A program made the position numbers and the translations under genes. From Macrosoma leucophasiata (Eukaryota; Arthropoda; Insecta; Lepidoptera; Hedylidae): DNA of 64,000 nucleotides. How positions within the stretch are numbered: the stretch's first letter is position 1; every line of letters begins with the position of its first letter. Below, one piece after another: positions 30,401-41,795 of the stretch. The notes beneath the pieces were generated by a model that worked only from the letters and a program-made list of their open reading frames with translations, made no database searches and had not been told where the DNA came from. The DNA lies in the NCBI GenBank assembly GCA_036365455.1, contig JAWQUS010000030.1, positions 20,418,001-20,482,000 on the forward strand, written 5' to 3'.

Positions 30401-31378
30401 TCACTTAAATAGTCATGTGAAATTCAAATTTCCACAGTTATTATCTAATGGTAGGTCCAAAAGAAAATTACAGCCAAAAAAACTAAAGTAGTTCTGTTCA
30501 CAAACTACAATGTATCATCCCACTAAATTAGGGTAACCACACGACGTACGTATGGCGCCCAGGCCATTAATTCTTTTGTCCAGGAGTTTCCACGAAGACT
30601 GTGCAATCGCTCTTGCCTTTTTTATATACGACTTGTGGCTACTGAGTTTTTCTGTTTGGTCCAAGATAGAGGTTATGGAGGGATGCGTGGCTTGAATTTT
30701 TTTTTTTTAGATTTTTTATTTAAATTTTATAGTACATTTGTTAAAGCATTGTGCTAAGGTGAAAGATTATCTGCTAACTTTAACTTTCTCTATTGCTCTT
30801 CTTTTTAATATTTGCAAAACATTGTCGTATTGACGAAATAAGTGATGAAAGTGAGTTTAACTGGATTAAAAATTAAAATATTCGATTTCTGTCTAGATAG
30901 AAAAGACAAAATATATTTATATGCTCTTTAATTTTAATTGTTTTAATGTATTCAGTTTCTAACTTACGCCGGCACCAGAAATTCGTCGCTGGCCCGCGTT
31001 TAACTTAGGTATTTTATAACCCGCGTCGCCCATTGTGTGCCCTATTATAACAAACCGTAGGGTGGACATGCATTATGTATCGGCCCGTCCAACCGGAAAG
31101 TTTCGTCGATTGACTCCGGCCCGGAGCGATTCGGAGCGAACCGGAGCGGACCTTTATCGCTAATGATGGTCGGAAGGTTATTAGGGTTGAAAACTTCATC
31201 TGATGGTAACATAGTATTTTATATTTCTTTTTTATGTAACGAAGGTGGTAATTTATCATGCAGTTCACATGCATGAGAAGTGATGACTGCAAAATTAAAA
31301 AAATCAAATTTCAATTCTTTTATTTCAAATTGGTCTACAAGGACACTTTTGCATTGTCGGGTTATAAGGTACCTAGAG
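30401..31378. other. No gene seen
   Basis: About 980 bp of mixed composition. 31010-31170 is GC-richer (cggcccgtccaacc, cggagcgaaccggagcgg). A 97-codon minus frame at 31014-31307 has no recognisable domain. A decayed family D end occurs near 31225-31285. Confidence 0.35.
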
Positions 31379-32520
31379 AGAATGAATTTTAATAATATTT
31401 ATTTATTTACACTTTTATGCATATCGTACATACGGCGGACTTAATGCCACTAGGCATTCTCTTACAGTCAACCTTGGGGTTGTGTGAAATAACTTGTAGG
31501 GGTGCAACACAATATAAATTTTATAATTAACTATTTAAGTATTGAAAAACTAAACTAACTATACAATCAATAAATAAATTGTATACATAATACAGATACA
31601 TATTTTACATAAAACTACACATATATATGAATAAAAATATATATTACAATATATAAATAAATATTATAATAACGATGACGATTGTGTGAAACCTAAATCA
31701 TACATTAAGTGACCTTAAAAGAAAATCTTTAGTTCTCCGCTTGAAGATAAACTTGCTGGCAGATTGTCGAATGTCAAGGGGTGGCATGTTCCAGAGTTTA
31801 ATAGCAGAAATAGCGAAGGAGTCAGACAAAAAACCAGTGCGATGAGAAGATATTTCAAGGATCAGGGTTTCTGATGAACGAAGGTAGTGATCATGAGAGT
31901 TGCCCAAATAAGTAAACTTGTTTTTAAGATAACACGGATAACAAGGATTGTTAATGATGGTGAAAAGTAAACAGAGAATCCTTAAGTGTCTTCTCTGATG
32001 GATGGGGAGCCAGTTGAGCTTGGAACGATAAGAAGAGATGTGATCAAATTTACGAAGGCCATAAATAAAACGAATACAATTATTCAGTAAACGATCCAGT
32101 TTGTTCAGAAGTTGTTGGGACATGTCTGAGCAACAAACATCTGCATAATCAATGATAGGGACGACAAGAGATTGCACAAGAACAGTTTTGGTACGAGAGG
32201 GTAAAAAGTTTTTGAGTCTATAGAGGGAACGCAGCGAGGCAATAGTATTTTGAGTGATGGAAGTGACTTGTTTCTTCCAACTAAGACAGGAATCTACAAA
32301 TAATCCTAAATTTTTGACATAATCCGAGAAAGGAATTACAGTGCTTTCGTATAATAATGGCGTTAGATTATTGAAATCCAATTTGTTAATAAAATAACTG
32401 CTACCAATAACAATAGCTTGGCACTTGCTTATGTTTACTGTTATGCCAAACTTACGAGACCATTCGGAAATTGCATACAAATCGTTATTAACTACATCAA
32501 TGGCCTGGTTTACGTACCTG
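31379..32520 (-). pseudogene. LINE reverse transcriptase C-terminal half
   Basis: The minus frame 32591-31698 (297 codons) encodes, from about residue 25, 'YVNQAIDVVNNDLYAISEWS', a 'FGITVNISKCQAIVIGS' segment, 'VKNLGLFVDSCLSW', 'LVVPIIDYADVCCSD' and 'LNWLPIHQRRHLRIL'. This order is typical of the thumb and connection region of Jockey/CR1-superfamily LINE polymerases. The catalytic FADD box and everything upstream are missing: homology stops near 32520, where unrelated sequence fuses in frame. No stops occur inside, so decay is limited. 31379-31697 is the 3' untranslated part, with 'cggcggacttaatgcc', 'aggcattctcttacagtcaa' and AATAAA at 31570, running into AT repeats. Confidence 0.8.
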
Positions 32521-33008
32521 GTTGCGTGCCGCCTGCTGACGTCCACGAAGAGAAGACGAGAACCATTCCAGCACGAGGGATAATAATCCAATAGGTATTC
32601 ATAAATACCAATTTAATAATAATATTTAACCGATACGAAAATCATCAAATTTTTCAATTCCTTCATAGAAGAAAAAGAAAATCTGTTCATCATAATCATA
32701 GTCATTCACTTAGCAGAGTTCCAAAAGCAGGCGCTACTGAGAAGAACTCCGCTACTCAACAAACTCAGCGTGTTGCTCTTTTGTCAAAACCTTAGATTTA
32801 ATACAAATATTATTAAATAGAATTGAAATAGAATAAAGATAATGTGGACGTCCATGGCATATAAATATTTGCATATAAACGCATACGCAAGTACCCATCA
32901 GCAGCTTAATATCTGGATAGAAAATAACACCCGCAAATACCTGCAACCTACATCTACCCAAAAGCCAGAGAACAAAATGCATATGAGTTGCCATCCCTGT
33001 GCCCTGAA
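32521..33008 (-). repeat. Repeat N copy and unassigned sequence
   Basis: 32600-32767 matches 23075-23225 ('tttttcaattccttcat', 'cactgagaagaactccg'-like block). The remaining part has no gene. Confidence 0.55.
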
Positions 33009-33240
33009 CTGACAAGCAACCATACAGCTCATATTGATGTTAAGTGAATTGTAGTCTATAAATATTAAAATTAAAACTGAGATGCGTTGCGTAAATTACG
33101 AAATTACAGGACCGTACATTACTACTGGACCGAAACACGATAGTGCTGAACACTACCATTTGGCGGCAGATACATTAGGTAATGCGGTGGTGCATACGCG
33201 CTCGAGCTCCTACACTAGAACTCTACCACCAGTAAAACGA
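33009..33240 (-). mobile_element. Family D repeat, mosaic subfamily
   Basis: Has 'aattacaggaccgtacat' as in subfamily 1, but 'cggcagatacattagg' and 'cgagctcctacactag' as in subfamily 2. The 'atgcagatgcg' region is partly replaced by AT-rich sequence. Confidence 0.8.
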
Positions 33241-33649
33241 GAACACACGAGACAAGAATTTTATATATTAGATTATGTATCTCCGTTTGCCAACCCTAGC
33301 AACGCTGTCCCTTTCTTTATGATTCCCATTCTAGTTTAGTATTTATTGTGTAACTGCCCCGACGGTTTAAATTGAATGCGTCTCTGTTGTTCATGTCACA
33401 TGTCAGCTTTTTTGTTTTTAATCAAGACCATACATCCCAGTTTTTTAGGGTTCCATGAAAACGGCACCCTAAAAGAACTGGTCAAACAATGATCTATTTT
33501 TTAAACGTATGTAACCTAACATCCACAGAGAGAAAATACATTTCCGTTGCCTGGTTTACATTAAACGGAATTCAGGGTCCAGCAGAAAGGGTGGGCGTGG
33601 CCTCGCACTGTGTTGCCGCTTATTCGGACAACAGGACCATAACTCGGTC
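33241..33649. other. No gene seen
   Basis: Contains a repeat O-like scrap (agggttccatgaaaacgg) at 33448-33468. Nothing coding. Confidence 0.35.
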
Positions 33650-33808
33650 ACAGTACAAAATACGAACAGTATGGAAACTACGTACAAAACGTTGAAACGG
33701 CACAATCACACAAACATGCGCATCACTCGCTACTCGAGCGTCGATGCGCATGTTTGTGTGAGTGTGCCGTTTTGTACGTAGTTTCCATACTGTTCATATT
33801 TGTACTGT
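33650..33808. repeat. Long hairpin (foldback) of about 66-bp arms
   Basis: Left arm 33650-33723 and right arm 33744-33808. They share 'cagtatggaaactacgtac' and 'cacacaaacatgcgcat' with their complements. The left arm has an extra 7 bases (gttgaaa) and a few mismatches. The loop is 20 bases, 33724-33743, and contains CTCGAG. Confidence 0.85.
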
Positions 33809-34294
33809 ATGTAAGTAGGGCGATAGGCTGATCAAGCCACTACGGTCGCCCTAATTAGGGACCTTAACTCCCTAAACGTTATTACACTACCCTGACCCTT
33901 GCTATCGGACCCTGAATACCGTGTCGTGTAATAAGGCCATAAAAGCACTAAGTTAAAGCAAATATACGAGTAAGTAGAATGTTTAGTAGATATGCCAGTA
34001 AATACAGCAGCTCTCTTGACCTTCCTGAAACCCGGTAATAATAAATTACATCTTGATGTAATAAACACAGGAATATTTTGCGATATTGTTCCAAGAACTC
34101 GAAGCAAGGAATTTTAAGTAATCTTTCAATAAGCTCTAACGAGAAGTGGCATTATAAAATAATTGCGCGGAAAATATATTTATGTTACGTTCTCTACATT
34201 ATTAATTTATTTTATGATCAATTTAATGTACCTAATGTGTCTTGTTTAATATATTCTAACTTTTTTGTTTTACTATGTTTAAGGATTGCGTAGT
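33809..34294. other. No gene seen
   Basis: Unassigned sequence; only chance frames. Confidence 0.3.
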
Positions 34295-34640
34295 GGAGGA
34301 GAATTCTCCCTCTGGTGCAGTTAGTCGACCGAACAATGGTGGTCAAACCATTAAGGGCGAGATTAACAGACCGCATTACGACTTTACTTTCAAGCAAAAT
34401 ACGCTTCGAACTGTCGAATCCCATACTGTCCTGACAGTTCTAAGCATACTTCGCTCAAAGTAAAGTCGTAGTGCGGTCTGTGAATCTCATCATAAGACTC
34501 GTCACAAATGGGTTTTGACAGTTCGAAGCGTACTTTGCTCGAAAGTAAAGTCGTAGTGCAGTCTGTAAATCTCGCCCTGAATCTCACCATTAGATTGGGC
34601 GATAGTAAAAGTAACGACGCGGGATGGACAGCAAGCATAG
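34295..34640 (+). mobile_element. Family E repeat split by a foldback element
   Basis: 'accgaacaatggtggtcaaa' ends at 34350. The E-like 'gtaacgacgcgggatgg' resumes near 34610. Confidence 0.6.
34354..34577. mobile_element. TIR element with a third internal arm
   Basis: Arm 1 at 34354-34415 (agggcgagattaacagacc, acgactttactttc) is inverted at 34516-34577. An additional inverted copy lies inside at 34432-34494. No coding capacity. Identity of the outer arms is high (about 56 of 62 by eye). Confidence 0.75.
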
Positions 34641-34644
34641 AGCA

Positions 34645-34880
34645 ACACGAGTAACCGGCCGCCGCGGCGGACCGGAGGGGAGTAGCCATAGCGTTTATTA
34701 CGGTTTATTATTTTTGCGGAGGGACTACGTGTGACACACACACACACTACAAAAATCGTCTATTACTACGAAACTCACTCCTTGACTTTAACATAATACA
34801 TAAACAATTATACGCATACATTTAAACATCTAGGCGACGTGCATAGGCCTATTTGGGCTTGTACTTTGACAGAAAGAAAG
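34645..34880 (+). repeat. Family J repeat
   Basis: 'gagcaacacgagtaaccgg', 'cggcggaccggag', (CA)n at 34735-34746, 'ctattactacgaaactca' and 'tttgggcttgtactttgac'. The same order is found at 55533-55830. Confidence 0.7.
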
Positions 34881-35864
34881 CCTGCATATGGTTACTCTGA
34901 AAAACCTAAGAATTAATACTGGAAAACCTAAGAATTAATCTATTGTCATGTGTATATTTTTAGGTAGCTGTATATTCCAAATTTGGGAGTAAGTATCTAA
35001 TTAATCCAAAATATTTTCCTCATGCTTTGTCCATCAGTGGAAGCTTTTTGGCTTAAATGATGATGATGATGATGATTCCCTCGTAGAACTAAAATAGTAC
35101 TGATTGACTAATAAAATATGTGTTTACGTACAATCTAAATGACTTACAACTTTGCAGAAATATAGATGTAAAGTTATGTTCATTTATCCATTACATAAAT
35201 TATCAAAATGTCCCTCACAATTAACTAATTCGTTACCCAAAGCCTTAGGCCCTTAATGAGCACTAATGCGCACTTACCCCGTATTTTTTTCTCCACGGAA
35301 AACGAACTAGTAACAAAAACAGAGCAATATTTTACCAACCGCTGGGCAGAATGGTCCCTCGGAGATAATTCGAGTTGTTTTTGCTTGTACTGTATTAAGT
35401 GAACAGGCGTCGCTATGTCGCTTTCCTGGATGTGATTATTCATTATTAATAGGCTATTTCCTAACGTAGAGCGTATCTGTGTCGAAAGGACTTCTCATTT
35501 TTACACTACTTTCAATGAAATTGCACAACTGATGGTTTTTGCAAATATATGTAACGTTAGTTAGTTGACAGTCCTTTTTTAGGGTGATTTCAGGCCAAAT
35601 AAAGGAGTAGTTAAACCTAATCGAATAATGGTAGAAATCGTTTTACTGTTACTAAATAATTAAGATCACAAAGCAGATCACAACCAACAAAGTAAATTTT
35701 ATTTAAGTACTAGCTGCTGCCCGCAACGTCGTCTGCGTGAAGGCAGTACAGCACCAAACATACCTAAGATGCCAGTGTCGCTGTAGCATTAAAAGCAAAC
35801 AACTTTTAAAATAGCATTAAATTAAACTCATAAGATTTTTTGCAAGCGAATCAAGTGAAGGGAG
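34881..35864. other. Mostly unassigned; family E tail
   Basis: 35021-35072 is a family E or LINE tail (cagtggaagctttttggc plus ATGATG repeats). 35707-35745 starts like family G (ctagctgctgcccgcaacg). Nothing else recognised. Confidence 0.4.
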
Positions 35865-36800
35865 TCATATGGGAATCCTGCTGAGTTCAGTCGTAAGATG
35901 ACACCACCCACTCAAACGTTCGTTCCTGCGGATGTCCTCCAGGGTCCTGGTTACGGCCTCAACAGCCTTTCTATTGGCCATCGTACACTCATCCGATACA
36001 ATCAAGCAATCCTTGAGCACGTGGCCCTTATGGCTGTTACATGACACACCAAAAACAGCCGTTTCGGCGCTCTCTAAATGTAAGGGAATTTTAAACATGG
36101 CATGTGCTGTCTTCCTCTTTAGATGCAGTGTGGCAGCAATTCCCGACGCTACAGCAATAGCAATTTTGCCTTGCCTCCTGACCTCTGCAAGTATGCCAGT
36201 GGTAACACATGTTTTTCCTGTTCCACCAGGAGCATCCAAGAAAAACATTTTACCTTAGTTTTGTTTTGTCCAACGCTTTCAAGGACGGTATCATAAATTT
36301 GTTTTTGCTCTGAAGAGAAAGCAAAGCGACATGGTCATTTCGCCCGGATCGTAATTTGTCTCAGCGTTATACTCCCAATTTCTACGGACTTGATGCGGTG
36401 ATGATTGGGGAGCTGGTAACTCATATTTGATAGTTCAATCGGTGGTGGAAATGACCACATCTTGAAATAAACTAAGACAGGTGATCAGCATGCGTTCATT
36501 AGTTACTTCGACTTCGTCTCCAGTAGCACGTGTCTCAAAGCTCATAGAAAATCTTCAGACAGATGATAGCGATACTTCTCCGTCACTGACGCTTGCCTCC
36601 GCGAGGGTGTCATCCCAGTTTTGGTCACCGTCAAGAAGGTGACGTGCTACGCAGGCTGCGCGGTAAGTGGGATACTCCACGCCATCATATGTCCTCAGAA
36701 AAGCGAAATACGTTGGGCCTCGGACCGTGTGAAGTAACAACCGCAGGAAATAGCTATCGCCATTATTTGGATGCACGATACCTATTAACCTGACCCAATG
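35865..36800 (-). pseudogene. Helitron Rep/helicase fragment, frameshifted
   Basis: Two minus-strand blocks of one decayed gene. Upstream block 36800-36555: 'VRLIGIVHPNNGDSYFLRLL', 'PTYFAFLRTYDGVEYPTYR' and a 'LDGDQNWDDTLAEA' segment, the conserved stretch that precedes the helicase in Helitron proteins. Downstream block 36248-35865: PIF1-type helicase start with Walker A 'LDAPGGTGKTCVTT', 'GIAATL', 'KTAHAMFKIP' and a Walker B-like 'LIVSDECTMA' (the usual D-E pair kept). Between them (36250-36550) homology is scattered over frames: a one-base shift just before 'MFFLDAPGG' separates it from 'EQKQIYDTVLE'. The protein stops after helicase motif II. No Helitron terminus is visible nearby, so this is an internal relic. 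Confidence 0.8.
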
Positions 36801-36815
36801 CGGTGTCCTTGAAAA

Positions 36816-37227
36816 TTCTCGGATATTCATGCGAAATTTGAAGTAAATCCATTCAGTACTTTTGAGTTTAGCCCGGACATACATGCAGACAAACAACAAC
36901 AGACAAACAAACATTATATTTGGTTTCGATATCGATGGTAGATAACGCCCCAAATATTCTTTAAAACAGTGTTGACTTTCCTACGATTTTAAAGATTCAT
37001 AGCTCTTTCCCCGTAGGAGATAGCATGATAATATGTAGCCCATATGTTGACCGGACCGGTTAGTAATATTCATGCAAAATTTGAAGAAAATCCATTTAGT
37101 ACTTTTTTAGTTTAGCCCGGACATACATACAGACAAACAGACAAAAAATCTGAAAACTATATTTTTGGCTTCGATTTTTATTGCAGAACACGTCCCAAGT
37201 ATTCTTTAAAAAAATATTCAACGTACA
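36816..37227. repeat. Family P repeat, two tandem copies
   Basis: 'attcatgcgaaatttgaag', 'tttagcccggacatacatgc' and 'gttgactttcctacgatttt' occur at 36816-36995 and again at 37060-37250. The first copy abuts the Helitron fragment and supplies a hydrophobic but meaningless N-terminus to that frame. Confidence 0.65.
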
Positions 37228-37470
37228 GTTTTGACTTTCCTACGATTTTATTAAATGTAGAGATTCCCGTGGGAATGAGTGCTTTCCCGCAATAAAAAGT
37301 AGCCTAAATGTTGGCCAGGCTTAGTATCTATACACCACAAAAAGATTCATTCGAATCCGCCCAGTATACTCGGAGATTAGCCTGGACAAAGGGACAAACA
37401 GACAGACAGACAGACAAAAAAATTAAAAATAATTGAAAAGTGTTCTTATACTATTTTAGCATCGCCCCCA
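37228..37470 (+). mobile_element. Family F repeat, second copy
   Basis: 'gagattcccgtgggaatgag', 'aatgttggccaggcttag' and 'ggagattagcctggacaaag', then (CAGA)n at 37399-37416. About 90 percent similar to 11745-11965 by eye. Confidence 0.75.
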
Positions 37471-38206
37471 ATTCGTTTTTCGTAAATTATATACAATGTA
37501 CAGACACGCGGATTTTACTGTTTTACTATAAGTATAGATTTTGATCTGAAATATCAAATAAATTCATTGAGGTAACAATTATTAAAACTCTGAAATATTA
37601 TTTTGTTTTCATTAATTTAATGCTGTAGTTAGTATTATTAATATGTCTATAATTGCAAACCATGATACACACTTTTTAAAGTTGCTACCAATGCTCTCGA
37701 AAAAAAAAACTAATTCTATTCAAAGTGTAGCTTGCATAACTTGTCAGCAATGTAACGTAATGCTGATAATATTTTGTAAATAATTGAGGCTGACTGGTTT
37801 TGCAAAAAATGAGTTGCATTTGAAAATAACATAAATTCTAAAATATTTTTATTCATCATTACGTTAACTGTAAACTGTTGCTGGTTCGAGAAGCGCTGGT
37901 TAAACTTATTGTTAATGTCAATTATCTGTCAGATGTTGTTACTGCACTTGCATCCCTAGTATCTTTAACAATATCAAATAGGTATACGCTGGTGCAACGC
38001 ATTCCGCAGTACCTTTTAAAATCAGTGTTATCGTTAAATTTGTCAATTTTAACAAATATTTTGGTAAAACCGACTTAAGACGTCACGGGCCTGATTTCAT
38101 GTTCAAGTTTTATTAATTAAAATAAATGCTGATCTAAATTCTCTGAAGTGTATGTTTGAAGGTATCATAAAATATCACTTTAAAAATAATTACTTAACAA
38201 ACAATG
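37471..38206. other. No gene seen
   Basis: AT-rich. The 66-codon frame at 37878-38078 has no recognisable motif. Confidence 0.35.
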
Positions 38207-38491
38207 TCATATTAAGATATCAGGATAATTAAAAACGTACTTAAATGCCAACGATGAGATTGGCCCCATCTTAGTTTTTATTATTATTCTCCAACGCACT
38301 ATAGGATCAACGGCAACCCCACATTTGTCACACACGTGTAAGCTATCTTCGGACTTTATGTGATAGTCCAAGAGCCGGATGCGAGATTTGTTGGAATTAT
38401 TTTTTTTATTCATATGTAAGGTCGTGAAATAAACCTTACGTAGTATTATGCATTTATCCCCTGAAAGGGTAGAGACCTTGGAGGGGGGCAA
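38207..38491 (-). CDS. Unassigned frame with a CxxC pair
   Basis: A 94-codon minus-strand frame. Residues around 53-61 read 'LHVCDKCGV', a single C-x2-C pair that could be half of a zinc site; no second pair is seen. The rest is lysine/arginine rich without recognisable domains. There is no convincing promoter or splice context, and it may be a decayed transposon protein. Reported only because composition in the middle third looks more coding-like than neighbouring frames. Confidence 0.2.
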   Translation of the reverse strand: MPPSKVSTLSGDKCIILRKVYFTTLHMNKKNNSNKSRIRLLDYHIKSEDSLHVCDKCGVAVDPIVRWRIIIKTKMGPISSLAFKYVFNYPDILI

Positions 38492-38744
38492 TAGGCTACT
38501 TCCTAAAAACGTAAAACTCTAATAGCCTATATCTACCTCCCTTCTAGTGAAATGCTTCATACTGACCTAGGCCTCATATTCTAATAAACTGATGTTTTAT
38601 TTTTAAAGTCAATGTATCACTAAATATTTTGTGAATCTTTCAAGCGTTACTTTTATTAATATCGAGGGTAAAACCACGTGTACTTAAAAAAAAACGTTTT
38701 ACTCTGTCCTTAGTATTTTATGTAAAGGAATTACTCCGCAAATA

Positions 38745-38876
38745 CATCATCTGTCAAAATTTCAACAGTAGGTATAGCTATCACGGTTCAGGAGATACTG
38801 GTTGGTGAGAACATACAAACAGACGGACATATAGTAATAGGGTCGCATTCTTACCCTTTGGGTATGGAACCCTAAC
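38745..38876 (+). repeat. Repeat O (LINE-type tail)
   Basis: 'tatcacggttcaggagatac', 'cagacggacatatagtaata' and closing 'ccctttgggtatggaaccct'. Related minus-strand scraps are at 4862-4935. Confidence 0.6.
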
Positions 38877-39363
38877 AACGATTTCAATTACCTTCTCAAT
38901 GAGCATAACTTGCAGGCCGCTCTTGTACTATGAGCTTTTGGGTAGCATTTCAGGGTGAAGCCGAAATTTTAATGAAGGCATTTATTTCGTCCCTATGAAC
39001 TCCTGTTAATGCCCTTTTGTCCTGCTTATGAGTGACCCTCAGGGCCCCCTTGGGTTCGAATTAGTTATTAGCACTTTACGGTCCAAATTCGCGGTCATCG
39101 GTTGAGTAAGCGTTTGAAGTAATATGTGAGTAATTAGATCAACTTCTAAAATGTTTCATGATCCCTACAATTTTTGTTGTTTGTTTGTACGTTTGCAACT
39201 GTGTTAATGCTTGGAATTGATATGTGTTTTTGCCTCTGTAATAAAATCAAATTAAAATAAAAACTGTAATTAAAAATGATACACTGGTTTTCAAAAAATG
39301 GTAATTGTTTATTTTATAATTACAAATTTTTTTTATTATATTTTTTTATTTTGATTGTGACAC
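38877..39363. other. No gene seen
   Basis: Unassigned. Confidence 0.3.
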
Positions 39364-39512
39364 AAGGGTGGTAAGTAATAGCAGCCTATAAATACCTGCA
39401 TAAAAACCGGCAGTCAAAACGCAGCGTTCCCACCCTGAGGCCTAAGTTGTTTTACTTGTAACTAGTCTCTACTGATAGTTATTACGTGGCCAATTATATT
39501 ACCATCCATTAC
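39364..39512 (-). mobile_element. Family D repeat, middle part, subfamily 2
   Basis: 'cagcctataaatacctgca', 'ccaccctgaggcctaag' and 'ctgatagttattacgtggcc'. Both ends are missing. Confidence 0.6.
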
Positions 39513-40403
39513 AAGATTGGTTTGTTGACAAACAGTAATTTCATAGACTAAATAATGTGACAAAAACTAGCCACAGTTGAGAACATTTCGAGATACTCAG
39601 TAAATGGATAATTATGGTATACCACAGGGTACTTCACCGAACCTTAATCTTTTTAGCTCTACGTTAATGACTTTCCGTCAATATCACTTATGACGAAAAA
39701 TTAAAAAGTACGTAACGAAAGTAAAATTACTAGCCTCACATTAGTGTTTCGGCTACATGGTACGGTACTTAACCCAGATCATGTAGAAACTTCATCACTC
39801 ACCGATTTTCTTTTCCAAGCGAATAATTAAGTACATAATTAGAGATCCGTGTCAACCCGGGGTCGATTTTACTCTAACTCAACATAAAAGCCAATGGGCT
39901 AACGAGGGCTCAATTTAAGCTACTTTAAATTAAACCGTTTTAACGAGATTTGCATAATTGTACAGCTGAAAGCCTCGAGTTCTCACAACTGCCTTTCTGA
40001 ATAATGTCCCTCGTAAACTGCGCTGGATTCCTCGGATTTCTGTAACTGGTGCGTACTAGATTTATTATTTTTACTTATATTTACACGTGTATTCTAAGAA
40101 GTTTCTGGTATTTTATTAGTTTAAATTTGCTGAAAGAACAAACTGCAGTTCATGTTTAAAATTTTTAATAAAATTTTGCCTTGGTCCGCACTACTACGCA
40201 ATGTCATATTTGAAAGTGGATATTTTATCGTCAAAACCAAACCATTGAATTGATTTGATGACCCTGCATGTATTGTTATGTACTATCAGCGATTTGGCTG
40301 ATAGTACATAACAATACCTACATAAAACATTCGTTCCATCTTCCGCAGTCGCCTAGACCAAACAATGCTACCTTTCTTGGGCTGTAAAAATTAAAAAACG
40401 TGA
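39513..40403. other. No gene; short perfect hairpin
   Basis: Unassigned, AT-rich. The only structure seen is the hairpin at 40270-40317. Confidence 0.35.
40270..40317. repeat. 20-bp perfect stem-loop
   Basis: GTATTGTTATGTACTATCAG (40270-40289) and its exact complement (40298-40317) enclose an 8-base loop, CGATTTGG. Confidence 0.85.
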
Positions 40404-40716
40404 CTTAACTTCACGCCTGTAATCCCCGAAGGGGTAGGCAGAGGTAAATGCATTAATTCAAGCATACATGCAAACACTCACGATTCGCCGGTTACGTTTT
40501 TGGCCATTGTAACAGGTGGCGAGCCTGTTGACATCTCCGAGCACATAACCAAACTTCGAGGTACTAGGAAATTTCCTGAAAATGGAAATAGCCCAATAGA
40601 ACCAGAGATAAAGGACTTTACACTATTATCTCTGATAACCCCCTACCCGGGAATCGAACCCAGGATCTCAGCGTAGTAGTAGTGGCCTGCTACCAGCAGG
40701 CTACCGAGGCAGTTAG
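40404..40716 (-). mobile_element. Family C SINE
   Basis: 'taacttcacgcctgtaatcc' to the head 'gctaccgaggcagtta'. The B box on the minus strand is 'gggttcgattcccggg'. Very similar to 57610-57917 ('aaaggactttacactattat' in both), so the two belong to one subfamily. Confidence 0.85.
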
Positions 40717-41324
40717 TATGAGTCCAAATTCAACTTTAAAACTACCAAAACCATCAAACCTACCAAAATCTTCAGATTTGAAGTATCAACAGTAGTACAA
40801 AGCTATTACTGAATATTTATTTTCATCTTAAACTCAAGTGCGTATCTAAAACAAGCATTTATTTCGATTTCATTTCAAATCAAGGTAAAAACTGCACATG
40901 AAGACAAATATTTAAAGCTTATCACATATCCTCAATCCAGCTAGTCTCCTGGGATTCGAGTGACTGAATGACATCCCGCAATCCCGCGATCCCGCTAATG
41001 TTTTCTGTTAAGTAATGAGCAATCCCGGTAGGCTTTTACGCGCCGGTTAATGCCATCCCCATTCGGGTTCCCTATATAATTTCGGGGCAAATTGGACTTG
41101 TGATGTATGGTTATTCATTTCGCGGTTGTTTGCTAAGGGCAATTCATAAATGGAATGGTATTTGTGTCGTAATTTTGTATTGTCGCGAGGGTTATCGTAT
41201 ATGTAATCCAAGTAAGAAATCTGATTAACAAAAATACTTATAACTTTCGGAATGTGTGTTATTGGGCGCAGGGACAGACATACACATATTGTCTGTGAGG
41301 GCATATGATATTGGTATTAGGATA
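40717..41324. other. No gene seen
   Basis: The 85-codon minus frame at 41047-41304 has no motif I can name. Confidence 0.3.
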
Positions 41325-41646
41325 ACCTGCAGTCACTTAACATCAATATGAACTTTTTTTTTGTGGAAAGTGGCAAACATGCATGCAGTTCATCAATGTG
41401 AACTGCATGCTTGTTTGCCACAGCCTATAGACACCCACACAAAGACCAAGGTCAAGATGCAGATGCGTCACCACTTCTGAGGCCTAAGGTGTTATGCCTC
41501 TGTACAGGAAATTACAGGGCCGTACATTACCACCTGACCGGAACACGATAGTGCTGAAAACTACCATTTAGCGGCAAGTATATTAGGTAATGCGGTGGTG
41601 CGTACTCCCGCGAGCTCCGTCACTGGAGCTCTACCACCAGTAAAAA
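41325..41646 (-). mobile_element. Family D repeat with inverted 3' end
   Basis: Subfamily 1 body 41415-41646. At its tail side the terminal 23 bp is present in both orientations (41370-41392 and 41399-41421), forming a hairpin with a 6-base loop. A further plus-strand scrap (gcagtcacttaacatcaata) precedes it at 41328-41350. Confidence 0.85.
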
Positions 41647-41685
41647 GGTACTAGCACGATATTTAAGGTAGTTCTTACTTCTTAC

Positions 41686-41795
41686 AGCCTATAGACACCC
41701 ACACAAAAACCAAGGTCAAAATGCAGATGCGTTACCACTCCTGAGGTCTAAGGTGTTATGCCTCTGTGCCGGAAATTACAGGGCCGTACATTAAA
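41686..41795 (-). mobile_element. Family D repeat, middle part
   Basis: 'cagcctatagacacccacac' to 'cagggccgtacatt'. It is nearly identical to the preceding copy and ends abruptly. Confidence 0.75.

Noticed and set aside
32521..32591. N-terminal 24 residues of the minus frame at 31698-32591 as part of a LINE protein
   Set aside because: LINE homology begins only after this stretch. The upstream codons come from unrelated sequence fused in frame.
37878..38078. 66-codon plus frame, a candidate small gene
   Set aside because: No motif, no promoter or polyadenylation context, and a length expected by chance in AT-rich DNA.
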